From assembly GCA_018383375.1 (NCBI GenBank), contig JAHAWW010000130.1, positions 1 through 10,537 on the forward strand: DNA of 10,537 bases, given 5' to 3'. Positions 1 to 6,585 of the stretch are shown here, in pieces (the stretch's first letter is position 1; each line of letters starts with the position of its first letter). The translations under genes were made by a program, and so were the position numbers. Below the pieces are notes generated by a model that did not search any database, was not told where the DNA came from, and saw nothing but the letters and a program-made list of their open reading frames with translations. Origin of the DNA: Prevotellamassilia sp. (GTDB lineage Bacteria; Bacteroidota; Bacteroidia; Bacteroidales; Bacteroidaceae).

Positions 1-1148
1 TGGCTGGCGGGGTGAAGCACACAAGTGCGCGAGTCGGCCACGTGGGTGACAATGGCAATCATCTTCAGATGGTCCATAAAACGGATGGCCTCGTCGCGTG
101 AGCCTTTCAGACCGAAGGCAATCACGCCGCAACCGCCATGAGGCAGGTATTTCTCGGCCAGAGCGTGGTATTTGTCGCCCTTCAGTCCGGCATAGCTCAC
201 CCAAGCCACCCTCGGGTGCTGCTCGAGATATTCAGCCACTGTCTGGGCATTCTTGCAATGTTGGGCCATACGCAGATGAAGCGTTTCGAGGCCGAGTCCC
301 GTGAGGAAAGCATTCTGTGGGCTCGGCGTACTACCCAGGTCGCGCATCAGCTGGGCCGTGGCTTTGGTGATATAGGCCATTTCGCCAAACCGCTCGGCAT
401 AAGTCAGGCCGTGGTAGCTGTCGTCAGGCTGGCAGAGACCGGGGAACTTGTCGGCCTGAGCCTTCCAATCGAAACGGCCGCTGTCTACGATACATCCGCC
501 CACTGCACAGGCGTGGCCGTCCATATATTTGGTGGTGGAATGCGTCACGATATCGGCACCCCATTCAAATGGGCGACAGTTGACGGGCGTGGCAAACGTA
601 TTGTCCACGATGAGCGGCACCCCGTGTTTGTGGCTCAAACGGGCAAAGCGCTCAATGTCGAAAACATGTCCGCCGGGGTTTGAAATCGTTTCGCCGAACA
701 CACATTTTGTGTTGGGGCGGAAAGCCTTTTCGACAACTTCGTCGGGCTGGTCGGGATCAATAAATGTGCAGTCGATGCCCATTTTCTTCATCGTCACCCC
801 GAAGAGGTTGTAGGTGCCGCCATAGATCGACGACGAAGCGATGAAGTGGTCACCGGCCTCGCAGATGTTGAACACGGCATAGAATGTGGCTGCCTGTCCG
901 CTTGAGGTCAAGATGGCTGCCACGCCGCCTTCGAGCGCTGCAATTTTTGCAGCCACGGCGTCGTTGGTGGGGTTTTGCAGACGCGTGTAGAAATAGCCGG
1001 AGTCTTCGAGGTCGAAGAGCCGTGCCATTTGTTCGCTGTTATCATACTTGAACGTGGTGGATTGATAGATGGGCAGCGCCCGTGGTTCGCCCTTCTTGGG
1101 CTGCCAGCCAGCCTGAACGCACAGCGTGGCGGTTTTCATTTTTCCCAT
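1..1148 (-). CDS. metY: O-acetylhomoserine sulfhydrylase (aminocarboxypropyltransferase), C-terminus cut by window edge
   Basis: A PLP enzyme of the Cys/Met metabolism family, expected to make homocysteine from O-acetylhomoserine and sulfide in the cytoplasm. Translating the minus strand gives about 382 residues. They include the N-terminal block LPIYQSTTFKYD, the FYTRLQNPTND block, LTSSGQA (cofactor phosphate region), IVDNTFATP and HSTTKYMDGH; the lysine in the last (codon 528-530, about K207) should bind PLP. The last residues seen, VTHVADSRTCVLHPAS, normally lie about 45 residues before the end, so the stop is outside the window. Three in-frame ATGs are possible, at 1169, 1148 and 1139. 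I chose 1148; the 1139 start fits family alignments equally well. It is transcribed away from the ftsX operon. A cystathionine gamma-synthase or methionine gamma-lyase is less likely from the motif set. Confidence 0.9.
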   Translation of the reverse strand, partial: MGKMKTATLCVQAGWQPKKGEPRALPIYQSTTFKYDNSEQMARLFDLEDSGYFYTRLQNPTNDAVAAKIAALEGGVAAILTSSGQAATFYAVFNICEAGDHFIASSSIYGGTYNLFGVTMKKMGIDCTFIDPDQPDEVVEKAFRPNTKCVFGETISNPGGHVFDIERFARLSHKHGVPLIVDNTFATPVNCRPFEWGADIVTHSTTKYMDGHACAVGGCIVDSGRFDWKAQADKFPGLCQPDDSYHGLTYAERFGEMAYITKATAQLMRDLGSTPSPQNAFLTGLGLETLHLRMAQHCKNAQTVAEYLEQHPRVAWVSYAGLKGDKYHALAEKYLPHGGCGVIAFGLKGSRDEAIRFMDHLKMIAIVTHVADSRTCVLHPAS

Positions 1149-1225
1149 ATTGTGTATTGTTTGACCCATAGGTCTATTTTTCGTCAAAAGCAGGAAAGGT
1201 GGATTTTGTCACATCCCTATAAGTG

Positions 1226-1233
1226 CAAAGTTA
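1226..1233 (-). promoter_or_regulatory. Candidate Bacteroidetes -7 box for metY
   Basis: Read on the minus strand this is TAACTTTG followed by CAC, matching the Bacteroidetes primary-sigma -7 consensus TAnnTTTG. It lies 57-85 bases upstream of the candidate metY starts, so transcription would begin around 1220. I found no good TTTG -33 box at the usual distance, so the call rests on the -7 element and its position. Confidence 0.5.
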
Positions 1234-1464
1234 GGCAGATTATTTCAGTATCAGCCATTTCAGGCCATTATTTTGATTTCTCGGGTGAATGATTGGAAGC
1301 GATTGGGAGCGAGCTTTTTTGTGCGGCCCTGCCAACTTGCAATGTAAAAGGCCGCCCTCAGACCCTTCGTCCCTTCATCTCTTCTTATCTTCCTCTCTTT
1401 GACGCTAAGTCCTAATAATCCTTAAATATATGAGCAAAAAAGCGGCAAGACGGGGCAAATGTCG

Positions 1465-1472
1465 TATTTTTG
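1465..1472 (+). promoter_or_regulatory. Candidate Bacteroidetes -7 box for the ftsX operon
   Basis: TATTTTTG followed by C matches TAnnTTTG and is the best such match on the plus strand before ftsX. Transcription would start around 1478, leaving a leader of about 160 bases. No clear TTTG -33 element lies 19-21 bases upstream, so the call is tentative. Confidence 0.4.
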
Positions 1473-1637
1473 CTTGAATTTAGCGCGTATTGTGCGTCAT
1501 AGGCAGGGGTGGTTTGTGGTTTGAAATAAAACCAATATAAAATGCTCCCCTGTCTGAAAGGTTATGGACATAGTCGCGCCGTACGCCCTATGATGGGGCT
1601 CACCTTTTTTTTGCTGCTTTAGTTAGAATATACATAA

Positions 1638-2519
1638 ATGAAATCTACCGTTTCAAAATTTTTCACGGCCCTGCGCACTATGCTGCCGGTGACCATTTGC
1701 GTCACGCTCGTGCTGATTATGCTCGGCGGAGTGGTGGCGGCAGTGACTATGGCCGGACATTTCAGCCGAGGCATTAAAGAAAACTTCACAGTGGAGGTGT
1801 TGCTCGACGACAGCATCTCGCAGCGCGACCTCCAGGCGCTCAAGGCAAACCTCGAGAAGGCTCCTTTTGCCCGACGGGTGAACTATATCTCAAAAACGCA
1901 GGCCACCAACGAGCTTATGGCCGATTTGGGCGAAAACCCCGAAGAGCTATTGGGAAGCAGCCCCGTACCGGCCGAGCTGGAGGTCTTTCTTCACGCTCCC
2001 TACGCCTGTCGCGACAGCATCAACAAGCATATCGTCCCCGTCAAAGAGAAAAATAAACATGTGCGCGATGTGGTCTGCCCCATTGAACTCATCGACAGTG
2101 TAGACGCCTTCACACGGACGGCCAGCATCGTGGCTCTCGCCGTGGCTGCTCTGTTGGCTTTCATCTCTTTTGCGCTGATTGCCTCAACGGTGAGAGCCGG
2201 CGTACACAATCGCCGACACGCCATCCGGACGATGCGCCTCACAGGAGCCACCCACCGCTTCATACGCCGACCGTTTATGGCGCGTGCTTGGTGGACAGGA
2301 TTGGTGGCTGCCATTATTGCCGGAGGCCTGTTGTGGTATGGACTGGACACGCTCTCGGGAATGAACGAAGGCAGTGATTTTGCCTTTGTCACATCCGACG
2401 TCGTGCTCTACACCCTACTCACCGTGGGCATAGCCGGACCAACACTGACGCTGTTTTGGACGTTTATCTCGGTGAGTCGTTGCCTGCGCATGAGCGACGA
2501 CGAAATCTTTTTGAAATAA
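1638..2519 (+). CDS. ftsX: Cell division protein FtsX (permease-like)
   Basis: Inner-membrane partner of the ATPase FtsE. The FtsEX complex at the septum passes ATP-driven signals to peptidoglycan hydrolases. The 293-residue protein has the FtsX layout: short cytoplasmic N-terminus, TM1 (about 17-39), an extracytoplasmic domain (about 40-160), TM2 (161-186), TM3 (218-237), TM4 (254-278) and a short charged tail. The block IRTMRLTGATHRFIRRPF (196-213), between TM2 and TM3, is the most diagnostic part. The ATG at 1638 puts a basic stretch directly before TM1 and has no Shine-Dalgarno, as usual in this phylum. It is first in a collinear run with DUF3098 and uppP. No ftsE is adjacent, so the ATPase must be encoded elsewhere. 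A MacB/LolE-type permease is less likely because the extracytoplasmic domain is small. Confidence 0.93.
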   Translation: MKSTVSKFFTALRTMLPVTICVTLVLIMLGGVVAAVTMAGHFSRGIKENFTVEVLLDDSISQRDLQALKANLEKAPFARRVNYISKTQATNELMADLGENPEELLGSSPVPAELEVFLHAPYACRDSINKHIVPVKEKNKHVRDVVCPIELIDSVDAFTRTASIVALAVAALLAFISFALIASTVRAGVHNRRHAIRTMRLTGATHRFIRRPFMARAWWTGLVAAIIAGGLLWYGLDTLSGMNEGSDFAFVTSDVVLYTLLTVGIAGPTLTLFWTFISVSRCLRMSDDEIFLK

Positions 2520-2539
2520 TTGAAAATCGCAAATTTCAT

Positions 2540-2827
2540 ATGAAAACTATTTCCACACAAACGCCTCCCCCCCTACCTGCTGAGAAAGGGCAAAAGAAGG
2601 CTCAGTTTGCATTCACCCGCACCAACTTTATCTTGCTTGCCGTGGGTATGGCCATTGTCATCTTGGGCTTTATCCTGATGGCCGGTGGCGGCACGACGGA
2701 GGAGGGCTTCAATCCCGACATCTTCAGTGCCCGCCGCATCAAAGTGGCTCCCGTAGTTTGCCTTTTCGGTTACCTCTTTATGGTCTATGCCATACTTAAA
2801 AAGGCCAAAAGCCCCAAAGAAGACTAA
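2540..2827 (+). CDS. Small DUF3098 membrane protein of unknown function
   Basis: A 95-residue protein with a proline-rich, then basic, N-terminus (TPPPLP..KGQKK), TM1 (about 30-48), a short loop with FNPDIFSARRIKVAP (57-71), TM2 (about 69-86) and a lysine-rich tail. The DIFSxRRIxVAP loop and two-helix layout are what I know from DUF3098, found in Bacteroidetes between ftsX and uppP. The function is unknown. I chose the ATG at 2540, 20 bases after the ftsX stop. An in-frame ATG at 2456 would overlap ftsX by 64 bases and add 28 hydrophilic residues unlike the family. Its position suggests, but does not show, a role with FtsX or in lipid-carrier recycling. A run of seven C (2567-2573) falls in codons 10-12. 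Confidence 0.88.
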   Translation: MKTISTQTPPPLPAEKGQKKAQFAFTRTNFILLAVGMAIVILGFILMAGGGTTEEGFNPDIFSARRIKVAPVVCLFGYLFMVYAILKKAKSPKED

Positions 2828-2834
2828 AAGTTAT

Positions 2835-2876
2835 TGAGCGGCCCTATAGCCCTAAAAGGGCTTACTTGACCGCTCA
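2835..2876 (+). other. Two-tier inverted repeat between DUF3098 and uppP
   Basis: The arms TGAGCGG (2835-2841) and CCGCTCA (2870-2876) pair perfectly over 7 bp. They enclose a second hairpin, AGCCC (2848-2852) with GGGCT (2858-2862) around the loop TAAAA. The element begins 8 bases after the DUF3098 stop and ends 42 bases before the uppP start. There is no T-run after it, so it is not a standard intrinsic terminator. It may be an mRNA stability or processing element, or a protein-binding site. Confidence 0.55.
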
Positions 2877-2918
2877 CAATCTCTTTGCCACTTTGACTCT
2901 CAAAAAATATTCGAACCA

Positions 2919-3764
2919 ATGGACTGGATACAAACCGTCATCATCGCCATCGTCGAGGGACTCACGGAATTTTTACCCGTTTCGTCTACCGGCCACATGA
3001 TTATCACTCAAGGTGCCTTGGGCATGGAGAGCACAGACTTCTTGAAAGCTTTCACCGTCATCATACAGTTTGGTGCCATTCTCTCCGTAGTCTGCCTCTA
3101 TTGGCGCAAGTTTTTCTATCCCGAAGAGGCTAAAAAGCCCGGACGTAGCTGGTGGGGCGCTGTGTGGCGTTTCTATTTGAAACTCATCATCGGCGTGGTG
3201 CCTGCCGTCGTGCTCGGGTTGGCCTTCAACGATTTTATTGAAGCCAATTTGGGCAATGTGATGCTCACAGCCGTGATGCTCATTGTGGGCGGTGTGTTTA
3301 TGCTCTTTTGCGACCGTATTTTTTGCAGTGGCACAGACGAGACGCCTATCACTTATCGACGCTCGCTGGTGGTGGGTCTGTTTCAATGCATCTCTATGAT
3401 ACCCGGCGTTTCGCGCTCGATGGCCACCATCGTGGGCGGTATGTCGCAACGATTGAGCCGCCGCAAAGCCGCCGAGTTCTCGTTTTTCTTAGCTGTGCCC
3501 ACAATGTTTGGTGCCACCTGCCTCGAACTTTACAAACTGCTCAGCGACCCAGCCAAGCGCGGCATTCTCACCGAGGGCGACGGACTTTTTCACCTCATCT
3601 TGGGCAGTGCCGTGGCTTTTGTTGTGGCATGTTTGGCCATCAAATTTTTCATTGGCTATATCTCACGCCACGGTTTTGCCGCCTTCGGTTGGTACCGCAT
3701 CATCGTGGGATTGGCCATCATTATTCTCTCTCTCTGCGGCATCCCTCTCACCATGGCCGACTAA
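2919..3764 (+). CDS. uppP: Undecaprenyl-diphosphatase UppP (BacA family)
   Basis: Dephosphorylates undecaprenyl diphosphate to undecaprenyl phosphate, renewing the lipid carrier for peptidoglycan and other surface polymers. Overproduction of this family gives bacitracin resistance. The 281-residue protein carries both signatures: EGLTEFLPVSSTGH (13-26), with the conserved glutamates E13 and E17 and histidine H26, and PGVSRS (162-167) with the catalytic arginine R166. The rest is strongly hydrophobic, consistent with about eight membrane segments. The ATG at 2919 puts the first motif at the usual distance from the N-terminus. It follows the two-tier inverted repeat and is followed by truB after 36 bases. 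Nothing looks truncated. Confidence 0.97.
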   Translation: MDWIQTVIIAIVEGLTEFLPVSSTGHMIITQGALGMESTDFLKAFTVIIQFGAILSVVCLYWRKFFYPEEAKKPGRSWWGAVWRFYLKLIIGVVPAVVLGLAFNDFIEANLGNVMLTAVMLIVGGVFMLFCDRIFCSGTDETPITYRRSLVVGLFQCISMIPGVSRSMATIVGGMSQRLSRRKAAEFSFFLAVPTMFGATCLELYKLLSDPAKRGILTEGDGLFHLILGSAVAFVVACLAIKFFIGYISRHGFAAFGWYRIIVGLAIIILSLCGIPLTMAD

Positions 3765-3800
3765 AGGCCTCGCCAACACCTCTTCAATAGCCTGTAATCT

Positions 3801-4523
3801 ATGAACTTTCTTGCGGGACAGATATTGGCCTTCGACAAGCCTCTCGGCATGACCAGTTTCGGCCTCGTGGCCAAAGTGAGATGGCTGCTCACCCGACGTA
3901 TGGACGGCCGACGCATCAAAGTGGGTCATGCCGGCACACTCGATCCTTTGGCCACCGGCGTATTGCTGATTTGCACCGGCAGAGCCACCAAGCAAATACC
4001 CCAACTCCAGTTGGGTGTCAAGGCCTATGAAGCTACACTCCGCCTGGGGGCTACCACACCAAGTTTTGACCTTGAGCACGACATCGACGCCACTTATCCC
4101 ACGCAACACATCACGAGAGAAATGGTGGAGCAAGCGTTGAAGCGCTTCGAGGGAGACATCATGCAAGTGCCACCGGCCTTCTCTGCCTGTAAGACAGGAG
4201 GCAAACGAGCCTACGACATTGCCAGGAAAGGAGGCTCGCCAGAACTTCAGGCCAAACCACTACGCATCGACGAAATCACCCTCACCGATTGCCGCCTTGA
4301 TTGTGCAGAGCCCGAGATTGACATACGTGTAGTCTGCTCAAAAGGCACCTATATCCGAGCCTTGGCCCGCGACATCGGTGAAGCTCTCGGCAGCGGCGCT
4401 CACCTCACGGCACTGAAACGAACGCGAGTGGGCGATTACAACATCGAAGCGTGCCAAACGCTTGATGACTTTGAGCTGTGGCTCAACACGATTGAGGTGG
4501 AAACCCAACTGCCCGAAAACTAA
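3801..4523 (+). CDS. truB: tRNA pseudouridine(55) synthase TruB
   Basis: Converts U55 in the T-loop of tRNAs to pseudouridine in the cytoplasm. The 240-residue protein has the family blocks in order: ILAFDKPLGMTS (8-19), VGHAGTLDPLATGVLL (41-56) with the catalytic aspartate D48, the QVPPAFSACKTGGKRAYDIA block, and KGTYIRALARDIGEALG. It is shorter than the E. coli enzyme and lacks the C-terminal PUA extension, which I believe is common in Bacteroidetes. It starts 36 bases after uppP and has no Shine-Dalgarno. Co-transcription with uppP and queA is likely from the spacing. Confidence 0.97.
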   Translation: MNFLAGQILAFDKPLGMTSFGLVAKVRWLLTRRMDGRRIKVGHAGTLDPLATGVLLICTGRATKQIPQLQLGVKAYEATLRLGATTPSFDLEHDIDATYPTQHITREMVEQALKRFEGDIMQVPPAFSACKTGGKRAYDIARKGGSPELQAKPLRIDEITLTDCRLDCAEPEIDIRVVCSKGTYIRALARDIGEALGSGAHLTALKRTRVGDYNIEACQTLDDFELWLNTIEVETQLPEN

Positions 4524-4563
4524 AATACTCGCAACGCCCTTCTTCCCCCAAAAGCAAACCAAA

Positions 4564-4598
4564 GGCACACAGATGCGTGCCCATATATAATAAAGGAG
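4564..4598 (+). promoter_or_regulatory. queA: Small hairpin and Shine-Dalgarno-like sequence before queA
   Basis: The inverted repeat GGCAC (4564-4568) / GTGCC (4577-4581) is followed by AAGGAG (4593-4598), three bases before the queA ATG. None of the other plus-strand genes here has such a purine-rich site. A spacing of three bases is short for a classical Shine-Dalgarno, and this phylum seldom uses one, so function is uncertain. Confidence 0.35.
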
Positions 4599-4601
4599 TC
4601 T

Positions 4602-5654
4602 ATGAAACTGTCACAATTCAAGTTTAAACTTCCCGAAGAGAAAATCGCCAAGTATCCCGCTCCACACCGCGACGAGTGTCGAATGATGGTGCTCCACCGC
4701 ACCACCGGCGAGATTGAGCACAAGATGTTTAAAGACGTGCTCGACTATTTTGATGAGCACGATGTCTTCGTGTTTAACGACACGAAGGTTTTCCCGGCCC
4801 GCCTTTATGGCAACAAAGAAAAGACTGGGGCAAGAATTGAGGTGTTCCTTTTGCGTGAACTCAACGAAGAACTCCGACTTTGGGACGTACTCGTAGACCC
4901 CGCACGTAAAATTCGTATTGGCAACAAGCTCTATTTCGGCGACGACAACGCCATCGTGGCAGAAGTCATCGACAATACCACCAGTCGAGGCCGCACACTG
5001 CGCTTCCTTTACGACGGTGACCACGAAGAGTTCAAAAACGCAGTCTATGCGCTCGGCGAAGCTCCCATTCCTCGTTTCATCGGTCGTGAGTCGGAACCTG
5101 AAGACCTCGAGCGTTTCCAGTGTATCTTTGCTAAACACGAAGGCGCTGTCACGGCACCTACTGCCGGACTCCACTTTTCTCGCGAACTGATGAAACGTAT
5201 GGAAATCAAAGGCATCGACTTTGCTTTCATCACCCTGCACTGCGGCTTGGGCAATTTCCGCAACACCGACGTGGAAGATCTCACCAAGCACAAGATGGAC
5301 TCCGAGCAGATGTTTGTGGAGAAAGACTGCTGCGACATTGTCAACAAAGCAAAAGACGAAGGCCGCAAGGTCGTGGCTGTGGGCACCACCGTTCAGCGTG
5401 CGCTTGAGGCCTGCGTCGGCACCAATGCCCGCATCAAAGAATATGAAGGGTGGATTAACAAGTTCATCTTCCCACCCTATCAGTTCACCGTGGCCGATGC
5501 TATGCTCTCCAACTTCCATCTGCCCTACTCCACCCTGCTTATGCTCACGGCTGCCTTTGGCGACTACGACTACACAATGCACGCCTATGATGTGGCCTTG
5601 AAAGAAGACTACCAGTTTGGTCCCTTCGGCGACGTGATGCTTATCGTAGACTGA
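4602..5654 (+). CDS. queA: S-adenosylmethionine:tRNA ribosyltransferase-isomerase QueA
   Basis: Transfers and rearranges the ribosyl part of S-adenosylmethionine onto 7-aminomethyl-7-deazaguanine in tRNA, giving epoxyqueuosine at the wobble position. The 350-residue length is typical. Family blocks: FNDTKVFPARLYG (58-70), the insertion KEKTGARIEVFLL, GAVTAPTAGLHF (181-192), MDSEQ (232-236), VGTTVQRALE (260-269) and NFHLPYSTLLML (304-315). The ATG at 4602 places the family-typical KLSQFKFKLPEEKIA at the N-terminus. It follows truB by 78 bases, the widest gap between truB and the end of the run, and ends 5 bases before folK, which suggests translational coupling to folK. No preQ1 riboswitch is evident upstream. 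Confidence 0.97.
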   Translation: MKLSQFKFKLPEEKIAKYPAPHRDECRMMVLHRTTGEIEHKMFKDVLDYFDEHDVFVFNDTKVFPARLYGNKEKTGARIEVFLLRELNEELRLWDVLVDPARKIRIGNKLYFGDDNAIVAEVIDNTTSRGRTLRFLYDGDHEEFKNAVYALGEAPIPRFIGRESEPEDLERFQCIFAKHEGAVTAPTAGLHFSRELMKRMEIKGIDFAFITLHCGLGNFRNTDVEDLTKHKMDSEQMFVEKDCCDIVNKAKDEGRKVVAVGTTVQRALEACVGTNARIKEYEGWINKFIFPPYQFTVADAMLSNFHLPYSTLLMLTAAFGDYDYTMHAYDVALKEDYQFGPFGDVMLIVD

Positions 5655-5659
5655 CAGAT

Positions 5660-6550
5660 ATGAAACTCTACGTCGCGCTCGGTGCCAACTTGGGACACCG
5701 CAAGCACAACATAACACAAGCCATTGAAGCACTCGCCCGGCGCATAGGTCCCTGCGGCGGGTGCTCTGCGCTTTATGAGACCAAGCCGCAAGGTTTCGCC
5801 TCCGAGCATCTTTTTCTCAATGCCGTGGCGGTATTTGAGACAAACCTCCCCACGGCCCAACTGCTCGACATCACGCAAGACATTGAGCGCTCACTTGGCC
5901 GAACGACCAAAAGCCACGACGGCCTACACACCGACCGCACCATCGACATCGACCTGCTCGTCTATGGCCGGCAAATCGTGCAAACCGACAGCCTCACCCT
6001 GCCTCATCCGCAAATGACCCGCCGACGCTTTGTCTTGGAACCCTTGGCAGAGATTGCGCCAGAATTGGTTCATCCCATACTTGGGCAGACCATGGCTGAG
6101 TGGCTGAACAGACTCAACCGGCTCGACATCGCCCGGCTTGACCACGCCGACTCTTGCACGCTCACGGCTATCAACCGCCTGCTGCCTCAACTGTCGGCCC
6201 ACGCAGCCACATTGAATGAGACCGATCTTATGCGTCTCGCCCAATGTCCCACCACCACAGTCTTTCTCGGCCGTGACGAAGAAGGGGAAATTCAGGCCAT
6301 GGCCACACTCTCACTTATGCTCATCCCCACCGGCGTGAAAGCATGGATTGAAGACGTCGTGGTGGACCAAAACTGCCGCGGTCGTGGCTATGCCAATAGT
6401 CTGTTGGGCCATCTCATCGCAGAAGCACGCCGAATGGGTGCCTCGTCGGTCAATCTCACCTCAAAGCCAGAACGCCTCGCAGCCAATCATCTCTATCAAT
6501 CGCTCGGCTTCAAGCCTCGGCAGACCAATGTCTATCGCCTGCCGCTTTAA
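5660..6550 (+). CDS. folK: FolK (HPPK) fused to a C-terminal GNAT acetyltransferase domain
   Basis: The N-terminal part (about 1-150) is 6-hydroxymethyl-7,8-dihydropterin pyrophosphokinase, which makes the pterin diphosphate used in folate synthesis. It shows VALGANLG (5-12), YETKPQG (39-45), and DRTIDIDLLVYG (92-103) with the Mg-binding aspartates D96 and D98, then LPHPQMTRRRFVLEPL (114-129). HPPK alone is about 150-160 residues, but this frame runs uninterrupted to 296. The second half (about 165-296) is a GNAT N-acetyltransferase: AWIEDVVVD (228-236), the acetyl-CoA loop CRGRGYA (239-245), and the tail RLAANHLYQSLGF (272-284). Its substrate is unknown. The start is 5 bases after queA. The fusion could reflect a lost stop between adjacent genes or a fixed two-domain protein; I see no frame break. 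Confidence 0.92.
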   Translation: MKLYVALGANLGHRKHNITQAIEALARRIGPCGGCSALYETKPQGFASEHLFLNAVAVFETNLPTAQLLDITQDIERSLGRTTKSHDGLHTDRTIDIDLLVYGRQIVQTDSLTLPHPQMTRRRFVLEPLAEIAPELVHPILGQTMAEWLNRLNRLDIARLDHADSCTLTAINRLLPQLSAHAATLNETDLMRLAQCPTTTVFLGRDEEGEIQAMATLSLMLIPTGVKAWIEDVVVDQNCRGRGYANSLLGHLIAEARRMGASSVNLTSKPERLAANHLYQSLGFKPRQTNVYRLPL

Positions 6551-6585
6551 TCACTTCATCACATCCATAGCCATATTCTCTCCCT

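Larger units (their letters stand above)
1149..1637. other. Divergent intergenic region between metY and ftsX
   Basis: This 489-base stretch separates two divergently read genes. It holds a candidate -7 box for each direction, a GCCC/GGGC inverted repeat followed by a run of eight T (1585-1612), and one 26-codon open frame (1542-1622). Longer frames crossing it are not convincing genes. I saw no tRNA, no insertion sequence, and nothing resembling the riboswitch classes I know. Confidence 0.7.

Noticed and set aside
138..683. A 181-codon plus-strand frame over the first gene
   Set aside because: It overlaps the metY coding strand, whose minus-strand translation has all family motifs; the plus-strand protein has none.
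1149..1300. SAM-type riboswitch upstream of metY
   Set aside because: I looked because metY genes often have one. The probable leader is short and I saw no conserved SAM-II-like core. A covariance-model search would settle it.
2456..2539. Longer start for DUF3098
   Set aside because: It would overlap ftsX by 64 bases and add residues not typical of the family; the ATG at 2540 gives the expected length.
4524..4601. preQ1 riboswitch upstream of queA
   Set aside because: The only structure is a 5-bp hairpin; no A-rich tail pairing into the loop as in preQ1-I was visible.
4611..5732. A 373-codon open frame on the minus strand opposite queA
   Set aside because: It lies antisense to a strongly supported queA, and its translation resembles no family I know. 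Long antisense frames are expected from the codon bias here.
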